From Klebsormidium nitens (Eukaryota; Streptophyta; Klebsormidiophyceae; Klebsormidiales; Klebsormidiaceae), in the NCBI GenBank assembly GCA_000708835.1, contig DF237005.1, positions 202,228 through 266,227 on the forward strand: a DNA stretch of 64,000 nucleotides, read 5' to 3'. This document shows positions 37,582-47,600 of this stretch, piece by piece (the stretch's first letter is position 1; each line of letters opens with the position of its first letter). The notes beneath the pieces are model-generated. The model saw only the letters and a list, made by a program, of their open reading frames with translations. It made no database searches and had not been told where the DNA came from. The position numbers and the translations under genes are program-made.

Positions 37582-40500
37582 ATGGGGCTGTCCTCCTTTG
37601 CTGTGCTGGAGAAGGCGCGCGAGCAGCTCCAGTTGCAAGGGGCGAGGGGGATCGAGGTACGCAGAACCGACGTGTTCTTCTGGATCTTACAAGCTCGTCT
37701 GACTGCTTGATTCTTGGAATGCTGCCGTGAACATTTCACGAGGTGCCTGGAAAGAGGAGTCAACAAATATACAAGGATGAGCTATTTCCACTTGCTGACA
37801 TCGGATGTAAGAAGGCCTCCATGTCGAAACGCTGGGCTTGAGAAGCGGCTCAACCTTTTCTGTCTCTGACAAGATGCGCGCCCGCAAATATGCTACTAGA
37901 CAGCATAATGGCTTTGGGTGCTTGCAATTGAAGATCCAAAACTACCCAATGTCTGTTGGTCATATGAGTTAACACGAATGAAAGCAAGGGGCAGCTTGAG
38001 AGCCTCTTCCTTTGGGCGGTCCTACTTGTCGGGCGGATTTCAATTGTCCACTTCAACGAGCTTGCATGAAGGAAAGCCAGGTGTTTGACTTCTGTAAAAT
38101 GTCGGGTTGGTTGAGCTTCAAGAAGTCCACTCCCTCTGCGGCATGAGAGACGCCATCTTATCTACCACAAGTAACAGAGGACTTTTATGTAAGAGCTGTT
38201 GATTGACGAGCTTTTGGCAGGTTGATTTCAACCGAAGCGTCGCAACTTTCTGAGTCAAGAAGGGGATGATAGTTGCGCTCCCTGCTTTCACAAATCTTCT
38301 CCGTGCTTATAAGCTGTACAGCTTTGAAAGTCGAAAAGTGGCTGAAGCCCAGCAATGAAGCATTCTGAGAGTGCAAGCAACCCGCTCATCCATTATCGAA
38401 TTTAGACGCGAGCTCTCCTGCGTCATTAGAAGGCATTTCGACCGCTTCTTTTACCCCCATGATTGTTTTGTGCGCAGGGCATATCCCGTGCCTACCGGCT
38501 GTGTGATGGGTCGGGTTACATAGCCTATGATGCATTCCAGGATGCCGCCCGTTTTATGGGCCTTGACCTACAAAACGAGGTGAGCATGGTCAAGACTGCA
38601 TCTATTTGAATCATGTCCATGCAGATTGACTTTCTGTAGGATGACAATCTCACTTCTTTTTCCCTGCAAACTATCCGCAATGACGTCACGAAAGGCTGGG
38701 CATTACCAGACCACCTATATGCCAGGTCAAAATTTAGAGCTGAGATCCAGAGAAGCTGTGAAGAGGCAGACCTGATCTGCTCTGCAACACATGGGCACCT
38801 AGTCCTGCAGGCGCCTCCTCGTAGCAAACAGCTTACCGATCTCTCCGAACGACGATTTTAATGCTCGCCGCCACACTTACGTCTATATTCGTTACCTGCT
38901 CGGAGCTCGTTTGAGGACCATGCAGCCATTCATGGGCGTCGTCATCCAACTTATACCACTTCTGAAATCAGCTTAACGCTAAATCTTACCGACAGCTGCT
39001 AGCTTTGCAATGGCCGTTTTCGTCCTTCCTAGTAGAAGACCCTACCCTACGGACTAACGACACCAGAACCGTTCAATCGACTCCCTCCCATGGGCTAAGA
39101 TATCCGCTTCTTTCTGTACAGGAGATCAATTCTCTGTGGGAGAAGTACGGCAGTGACCAGGGCATGAACTTCGTGGCGTTCCTCGAGGGCATCAGAGGAA
39201 AGGTTGGCACAATTTCTGCCAAGATACCAGTTTGGTCTTAACTTTACAGGAAGAGTAGCTTCGAGATACATGGAGATTTGACTAAGAGGTACCCAAATGG
39301 ACATTCGAACGACTCATATAGATCATTACATTTGGCGGTTCTTGTTTTTCAACTTCGTCTTGACTTCCTTTTGGTAAGCCCACTCGGATCAGTGGGGCTT
39401 CAATTGGAGGAGATTCACTTGCTTCGAGTAGCAAAACGCCCTCTTCACGGTAGAACAGGACTCGCGCGATTTTACGTCCTCGTTGTTTCCTTACGTCCCC
39501 GCTTTCTCTTTGTCCGCTCCTTTCTGTTGCCAAACTCCAATTGGATTCCTTGTCTGCAGCTGAGCGATAAAAGGATGGAACTGGTGGAGGCCGCCTTCAA
39601 CACGCTCGACGCCGTAAGCTCCACAAGCTATCCTCCTCGGGTTGCTCCTCCTTTTCAATTTTTTCCAATCACGTTCTCGAGTCCCCTATGTGTCATACAT
39701 CACTCTGAAAAGTCGACTGCTTTCCACCGCAAGCACCTCCGTGACTAGCGGGTACCACGCAGACCGGGTAGGTCTGGTTTGGCCGTATAGAGATGAAGGA
39801 GTGACCCCAATTCCAGCTTCTGTGCTAGCTGGCCTACTAGATCTCCCCCTTGTCGGAAAACCTGATGTGGTGTGTAGGTCTCCAGTTCTCTTAGGGTTCA
39901 CGAACGTGGTTGCCAGAACGTGGCTGACAGTCACGGCATATACTGGTTTATTGTGATCCCAGCTGCTGACCAATCAGATTGTGCCACGTGGCGTGCAGGA
40001 TCGGCAGGGGTACCTCAGCGTGGACGCCATCAAAGCTGCTTACGACTCCAGGTGTCACCCTGCGGTCATGGAGAAGAAGCTGACGGAGGATGAGGTGGGG
40101 CACACGTCAGCGTTGCGTCGCGATTGCTCCGCGCCAGACTTGCGTAGTGGAAACTCGACCTGATAGCACGAGCTTTGAAAAAAGCGCCAAAACAACGGCA
40201 ACATGTTCCGAGCGCTCGCCCCAGCTTCACTCTGTTTTAGAAAAGCACCGCCATTTGTGTCACCCGTAAGTCGATTTTCGGATTGCCTCCCTTCCAAAAG
40301 ATATTTCCAGTCGTCGGGTTTCTTCTCACACGTACTAAACGTCAGAACATTCTCGCGGGCTCTTGTCGGCTTCTGGCCTCGTCCTTCTCTTCCGTCAGCC
40401 AACGGGGGTGGATCCGAACGCCACTCGTGGAGACTCCAGAGCTCCTTCACGACTTAGCCACGGAAGCATCAGCTGCACTAAAATTTAGAAAGTCAATCAA

Positions 40501-43006
40501 CAGCCCACCTCTGTTGCAGGCTCTCGTCGGCTTCTTGGCGACGTCATTTGCGTCGTTGGACAGCGTCAGCTTGTTGGACTTCATCGAGTACTACTCGCTG
40601 CTCAGCTTCGGCATCAAGAGCGACGACTACTTCGAGCTGCTCATCATGAAGGCCTGGAACGTCAGCCCCGACGGCTTTGACGTCAGCAGCGTCGAGATCA
40701 AGGTGCGGCGGTTCTCGGGCTACCAGCGACGATTCGACTCGAAAGCAGGCCCCGGCACACTGAAAGTCTCGCGTGAAAATTTGTCTTTTCGTTTCGGTTG
40801 CGTCTCTATTGGATGTGCGAAGTGGCCTCTTGTTCGATGTTTGGATTTGTCCATTGTGGGGCGCTGCATATTCTTCTCCCTTTCCGGTGGAAAAGATGCT
40901 GTGGGGCGCTGCATTCATTCATTTCTTTCTTTTCGGTCTAGAAGTCTCTAGGTAAGACAATTCTCAAACTTTCGCCCCGCGGACCCCGCAGGTTAAGCTG
41001 GTGGTGTACAAGAACCGCATCCGGCTGCGCGAAAGTGATGTGGACCAACGACAACGAAGTTCGGGATCCTTTTCCTCAAGTTTGCGTTTACCATTGTTGG
41101 GGCGGTGGAAGAGCTCCACGTCTCTGTTCTCTGGGAAATCACGCAGGTTCAAGCAGTCTTCGAACTTTTGGACCTCAAACCCTACAGGTCAAGCTGGTGG
41201 TGTACAAGAACCGCATCCGGCTGCGCGAGTTCTTCGTGGACTACGACAAGCTGCGCACGGGGTACGTCACCGAGGGCCAGTTCATGAGCGGCCTCACGAG
41301 CGCCGGGCTCAAGCTGAGTGCCCGGGAGATGAAGGCGCTCGCGGACAAGTACAAGGACCCGGAAAACCCGCAGCAGAAGGTGCACTACAGGTGGGGGGGG
41401 CCTCGGGAAAATGCCTGGAATTCTAGGAGAGGGATTCGGAAGACTGGTCGGGGCATGCGTTTCAAAACTTGAACTCTCTTTGACCTATCATTTTTCATGT
41501 GCTGAAGCCCTTGAACTGCTCGGACTAGAGAATCCAGGGACTGACGGAAATAGTGGATTCATCTCGGTTTCGGAAAGTAGTCTTTGCCAGCTGGGTGAGA
41601 GCGCTGCCGTTGAGCGGAGATTTGAGGTAAGTTTTAGACTGACGTCACAACTGGCGCCGACTGCGGTGACTGCAAAATGGTAGTGCTGACGTCAGCGATG
41701 CTTCTGCAGGGCGTTCTGCGACGAGATGGACCGGGTGTTCACCGAGAAGGAGCTCGAAAAGACCCCCCTCAAAGAGGTCCCGGCCACTCCGGGGATCCCC
41801 GGGCTGCTGCCGGATAGGTGAGCGAGTCACCTTCGTGATCCTGAGAACTAATTTCCGAGCGCCGGAGATCGGCATCGCTTGTCTAGCCATAACATCCGGC
41901 CTTTTCTGCGTAGTGAGGCACTGCTCATTCCTAGGCCGGACCACTGCCGCCGCGGTTGTGGTTTCAAGCAATGCAAGTTATTTCGTGCAACTTTCCTGTA
42001 GCCCATCAGAGAACCCGATTGATGCCCGGCTCCAACATTTCCGTCTTTCCAATATTCTCTGTGTTCAGAGGAAACTTGCTTCCTTCGGAATCCCTACGTG
42101 CTTTTCGCTTCGATGTTGGGTTGCCAAATAAGAGGACTCGGCATTGTTTGAACAGAGTGGTAAAAGCTAGCCCAGTCTGGGTGGCAAGCAACGCACTGAT
42201 TTCATTTGAAACGGTAATCGCCACCAGCGCTCCCTTTCTTACTTGGACCCCAATGCATTCCCACCTTGCTCGCCCCAGATACTCGCACGGCGTCCGATAC
42301 CTGGGCATCGAGAAGGAGCAGCGGCTGGAGCAGCTGATGCGGAAGCTGCGGCAAATGTGCGAGAACAAGCGCATCCTCGTCAAGCCGTTCTTCGACGACG
42401 CCGGTGAGCGCGCGTGCCCCGCCACTGACATTCCATTCGGAATCCCCGGCGCCAACTTCTCTAATTGTGCAGTTGCCTTGTACAAAGAGCAACGCAAGGA
42501 GGTGAACAAAACATCGTGTATCGAAGAGGGTCTGTAAGCTTACTGGATCCGGGCCTGATCTCCGTTTCTACTTTATACGGTTTGAAATTTACAACCGAGG
42601 CAACATTCTACGACAACTCAACCAGATTACCGTGTTTTTGACCTCACGACTCCGTTAAGTGCAATCAACATTCCCCGTACTTCTGCTCGTGCGTATGAAA
42701 GGACAACTTGGAAGTCACGGTGATCAACAGGATCTTCCAAGCAAATCCATTAACCAACGCTCGACTTTTCACCCGTCTATCCCCGCCCCCCTCCGTGCAG
42801 CCCGCAATCGCAACAGCACAAAGCGCGTGGGCCACGTGACGGGCAACCAGTTCAAGCAGGCGCTCAACAGCAAGATCAACCTGCGGCTGCGCGAGGATGA
42901 GCTGGACCTGCTGCTGGAGAAGTACGATGATAACATGGACGGCATGGTTAACTACGTCGCGTTCGCTGCGGAAGTGGACCCCCCTGCGGGCGGCGCCACA
43001 AACTAG
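37582..43006 (+). CDS. Calcyphosin-like multi-EF-hand protein
   Basis: Ten exons join in phase to 410 codons: 37582-37656, 38478-38579, 39122-39202, 39560-39613, 39999-40094, 40520-40702, 41188-41390, 41710-41817, 42279-42403 and 42801-43006. The first 200 residues follow calcyphosin: ARGIEGISRAYRLCDGSGYI, RMELVEAAFNTLDADRQGYL, AAYDSRCHPAVMEKKLTEDE, then a helical block ending in a conserved MKAW. The second half adds further EF-hand-like units (FVDYDKLRTGYVTEGQF, LRLREDELDLLLEKYDDNMD). Several loops lack one or more acidic Ca ligands: the last (DDNMDGMVNYVA) has Ala at position 12, and the second also ends in Ala. Some hands are therefore probably structural. It lies divergent from IFT57, which hints at a ciliary role; that is inference only. 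Confidence 0.85.
40359..40400 (+). pseudogene. Decayed copy of the start of EF-hand gene exon 6
   Basis: GCTCTTGTCGGCTTCT here repeats the first bases of exon 6 (GCTCTCGTCGGCTTCT at 40520), exactly 161 bp upstream. The flanking acceptor is lost (GCGG in place of GCAG), so it should not splice. It is the relic of a tandem duplication spanning the intron/exon border. Confidence 0.7.
40989..41045 (+). pseudogene. Extra copy of the start of EF-hand gene exon 7 with intact acceptor
   Basis: From 40992 about 43 bases (GTTAAGCTGGTGGTGTACAA onward) match exon 7's start at 41188 with one substitution, 196 bp upstream. The CAG acceptor is preserved. After CGGCTGCGCGA the copy diverges and shows a GTGATG donor-like site. 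Including it would shift the frame (43 bases), so if used it would mark a nonproductive isoform. The intron tail upstream (AACTTT..GGACC..CAG) is duplicated as well. Confidence 0.8.
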
Positions 43007-43282
43007 ACAGGCGAGTCGCCGGGCGGAGTCGTGGTTCCCGAAGATGGGGGGGTGGTAGAAACGGTGTTTGAGGGGGGGTGTCCGCGGGGGGAGCTTTTAG
43101 GGCGTCTCTGCTTTCAGCGAAGGGATAGGTTGCAGAAACGTAATCTAAAAGGGGGGTAATTCGAGGGGAAAGACCTGTTTAGAAAGGGGAGTTGGTGGGA
43201 GGAGGGATCCGAGCGGTGTGCTGACGTCGCGATTCTATCTAAAGAGCAGATGGTGTCTTTGGATGTGCGGCGAAGCCTAGGT

Positions 43283-43302
43283 TCCGCGCCGAAAGGCGCG
43301 GA
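43283..43302 (+). other. Perfect 8-bp hairpin with GAAA tetraloop
   Basis: TCCGCGCC-GAAA-GGCGCGGA forms a perfect 8-bp stem closed by a GNRA tetraloop. CTAGG at 43277-43281 can pair with CCTAG at about 43312-43316 around it. It lies about 280 bp after the EF-hand gene stop, in the likely 3' UTR or just beyond. Function unknown. Confidence 0.55.
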
Positions 43303-44063
43303 TTGCGGAAGCCCTAGCTGCCGTGGAAAGCGGTACACGGCACGCGCATATGGTCAAAACTAGGTTTGGAAAAGATGGTGGGTACAGCGGGTTTTGGTTC
43401 CTTGCAAAATGCAGGCGGTAGATCTAGAAGCAGACGGCATAATACATATACCAGGGAAAGCTTGAAGCGACTTGCTTTTGGGCACCTCTGGAGCCCAACA
43501 AAACGTTCCTGACGCGTACGATACGTCGGGTCTGCGAAGACCCGACAACTTGGAGCTCGGCGCTTAACTTCATGCGGTACAGACTAGACTGATACTAGTT
43601 TCTTTCAGCATAGTCTGAATGATCATGAAAGTCATGAAAAGCCTAGCCCTGCTCAGTAGCCGCGAGCATGATAGACACATATCGGACATTGACTTGATTT
43701 TGGAAGCGTGTCCCATCGACCTGCCCCATGGATCGTTCAAGCTTGCGTGATGCAGAGACGTTGACCTGCTTTATCTGTGAAAAGTACTGCAGCAATCAAG
43801 GCTCCTCCAGCGGAACGTAGGCACGTAGAACCACCCTAACACGGACGGAGCCAGCTGCAAGCGAATAAGAACTACACTATACACCCCACCTATATCGTGA
43901 CCCGGGTCGGTCAGCATTAATGAAATATTTCTTTGACAGCCTTCTCAATCTTGCGTCGAGAGTCTAAACTCAACATCAGAGTCCATTCTTATTGAGAATG
44001 AGGCCATTGGGTTCGAAAAAGCTGCTACAGGGAAGGAAGGAAGAGCCTGTATGAGACGGTAGC

Positions 44064-44106
44064 GTGGACTCAAACCATTCTGTCTTGTGGACTCAAACCA
44101 TTCTGT
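44064..44106. repeat. Two-copy tandem repeat, 23-bp period
   Basis: GTGGACTCAAACCATTCTGT occurs at 44064-44083 and again, identical, at 44087-44106, separated by CTT. No coding meaning was found. Confidence 0.9.
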
Positions 44107-44639
44107 ATTCAAACGATAGATGGTAAATGTTCGAAGACGTATCCTGTTTTCACGGCAATGTCCTTCAAAACATCACATGCTCTCAGGCTGTACTTCAAAA
44201 AGTTTCAACAGAGCACATATTATTGCTATATCAAGTGGATACCAGAGTGCACGCGTTACCGCCCGCATATTCAGGAGCTGGCACGCCCATCACACTGGCT
44301 TGCTTGGATTCCAGCGAAAGCAATACGGTACTGTGGACTTTCTGCCGCTTTTACGGGCAGCCCGGCCCGGTTGGTGGCTCTGGGTACGCGGCCGGCCGCG
44401 CCGCCTACGTTGCGGCGCAGCACTCGCGGCCGCTTGTTCTGGCAGGGGTTTGGAAAGGGTTTAGGTCAAACACGGTTTCTAATAACGGAAACCAGTTCTC
44501 ATTTGCAGGTCCGCTTTTACTATTAGCAGCATTGCCAGCAATGCACAGCTACTGCATGTGGGGCGCTAGAACTCAAAAGCTGCACATAGGAGCTCACAAC
44601 AAGAAGGCAGCTCGCTAGATAAGTATCAGAGGGGTCACG

Positions 44640-47600
44640 ATGCCGGCAGCTAGACAGCTGATGAGAGAGCCTTCCTCCAGCGCTTTGTCCTGTACTGTCC
44701 AGGGACTAGCACCTTTTCAACAAGCAGCAAATGATGGAGTGTGCAGAGGGATCCGGATGTCTTGTGAGAGTTTGCAGTTCATAAGATTAATTGAACAGCA
44801 GGCAGTACAGCTAACATTTTCTCATAACATTACTTTTTCCCAAGTTCCTCTGCTATCTCAATCAAAGAAGCAACGTAAAAACCGATGCAACCGCAAGGTA
44901 TCTTGCGCGATGCCGCCAACAGGCCATCAAAAAGGTATCAACGATGATTGCTGGCAGGGCAGGGCTGAAAGATCCTGTAGCAACCAGGGTGGTAAAGCGC
45001 GAAAGCGCATGATAAGCGCTCCAGTCTTAGGGCGACTACAGGAAAATGCAGAGTTCAGCCGGCTTGCAAATGGGGCGAAGGAAAAGAAGGAAAGCAAGCC
45101 GAGAGAGACAGGAGTCGAGATTGATCTGGATGAGTTGATGGGACAAGGTGGGTTGAGATGCTGGCAATTACTTTCTATACCACCACTATCATCGCAGAAA
45201 TGAGTCGCTTTCGTAGAAGTTTCTCTAGTTAAAACACTCGGCAACAGGTTTCCTGAGCCTAAGTTTCTTGCTTGTGTGTCCTGGTGTATCTGCACTGACC
45301 GTCTAACGTCAGGGTATATATAATCTAAAAGGCTTGTGTATGAAGTCGGAGAGCAGGCTCGCAATAGACTGTGATCTCTTGCACGACAGCTCTGCACATC
45401 TGAGACTGTTTTCTGATTCTCAACTAGAGTTAGCAAATGATGCAGATTACATGACCAGATCTTTCGTAGAATAAGTCGTTTTCGGAACAGCTCTTTCTGC
45501 TGGTCCATATGCCACTTACACATATGGCCTTCTCAAGGGGGCGAGGTATGGACGTATGGGCGCACGGAGTCCCCAGTCGGACAAGAATCTTTTTATCACA
45601 CCAATGGTTTTACACATAGCTCCAGTGTCCGTTGTTTCCTGTCAACCTTACTGAGATACTCATGAAACGCACATTTCTGGACAACAGTAATTAACGTTAT
45701 CTAGTTTTGTTGTTTCAGATCTCGATCGGGGCACAATCGGGTCTGGTTGGCTCCCTCCCCCTCCAGAGATAGCCCGACCACGTGCGCAGTTCAACGCAGG
45801 GACAATGGCTTACCTGGGTGATGGGGTTTACCAGGTGGGTCCGGTTCCCTTTGGATTCTAATCATTCGTCTGATGAGCTTTCTATACGCTGGGCAACGAG
45901 CAGAGACTCGCATCCTCACTACCCCCTCAGGATTCCTGAGAAAGTAGTTCACCCCTCAGGATTCCTCAGAAACTGGCTCACAACATTGTGGGAGCTGGCC
46001 CAACACAGAGTTCACTGCCTTCTGCACACTCCATGCTGAGTGTCACTTATCGCCAAGCCCCAAGGACAAGAAAGATGGTTCACGCTTTCTGCGCCTACCA
46101 CAGAAGTGTTAGAGAAGTGGCCCATCCACTGAAAGCCCCGTTCTTTATTGGTGACTTCTTTCCCCCTCCCGAAACGGTGGTTAACGATCTTCACCCGAGC
46201 AACAGAAAAAGCTCACGAAAATCACGTCCTCCCCTCCCCCTTGCAGATGTATGCCAAGCGGCACTTCTTGCTCCCCCCCAAGACGGTCAACGCGTTGAAC
46301 GAGCGCGTCCTGGGGCTGGTCCGCTGCGAGACGCAAGCGGCCATGCTGCGCAAGCTGTGCAACGGCGCGTTTCTGACAGAGGAGGAGCGGTGAGAGCTCT
46401 CCCTTCTTTCAATCTCTACTTCTTTCCAACATTGTGTTGGACTTGTGGCCCTACTTCTGGTTGCGCATCCCAATATCTGCTCGATTTTGATGTCAGAAGC
46501 TCTTCTGTGTAATTTCGTGTCATGAACCTCCTACTCTTCGGAGTGCAAACTTGGTAGGTTTTCTCGAACATTGGTTCGAAAAGACGACTGGGTCGGCTCG
46601 GAAATTCCAGAGCTCACAGACCTAAGTGGCATGTATACACTACACCGAGAAGGGGGCACAGGGTCGGAGTTCTGTCTATCTATTCTGCTCTGTGCTGGCT
46701 CAGTGGCTCACAGACGTCAGACGTGCGCGCTGATACGACTTGCTGCTTCAACCCTTTCCTTGAAATGCTTCTCGTAGCCCTCAATCTCTTACTTCCTCTG
46801 CGCTCTTCAACCAGTGACTGGCTCAAATCGGCAGGAGGATCTCGAGTCCTGGTGACGGCCCCCGATCTTGTCACCGAATCGTCGTACATTCGGCGCAGAC
46901 CGATTTTCGAGTCATAAGACTGGGCATACCTCTCATCATTCTAATCGTAAACGATCAGATCTATGAACACTTTTCTCGCTGCAGGGCAATTGTACGATGG
47001 GGCAAAAATGCCGCTCAGGACTCGAGCAGAAAGGCGATACGCAGGGCTGGGGGGAAGGCCTACGGAGAAGCGACGGCTCTTGAAACCCTGGTAGGTCAAC
47101 TTGTTGGATACTCAGGGTTACGCATCTTTTTCTCTTGAAAAGGAAGCATATAGTAAAGCAAGCCAAATCGGGGAACTAAGCCTTTTCTCTCCCTTTTAAC
47201 CTCAAGTAGCTGAAGGCGCATATGATGACATGATTGTCAAATTGTTTCTTAGGTAACTTTGTTAGCGTGAGCCCTTTTCTAGCTGCAAAAGAAGCTGCGG
47301 CATTGTCTACTCAGATGTCCCTCCTCCAATTGTAACTTTCAGCACGGAATGAACTGACGACTTGGCAGTCGAGCCCCACCGCTGACCAGTCGCCCTTGCT
47401 CTCCTCCCCAGATTGGGTTCCTGTACCTAACAGACCCGTCCCGCCTAGACGCCTTGATGACGCACATTGGGTTCAGCTTCAACAGCTCCACGATTGCGAA
47501 AGAGGAACTGGAGGGGATCCCCACAGACGTGCCCAACGAAAACAGCCCAGGGGAACGTTTGGAGGCGGTTGGAGAGTCCAGGGAAGCGCCCGGACTAGAC

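Larger units (their letters stand above)
43007..44639. other. Intergenic region with a short stem-loop and a 23-bp-period repeat
   Basis: The first several hundred bases are probably the 3' UTR of the EF-hand gene (G-rich runs at 43045-43110). A stem-loop lies at 43283-43302 and a small tandem repeat at 44064-44106, both listed separately. Open stretches at 44120-44618 overlap in several frames without a recognisable motif. Confidence 0.45.
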
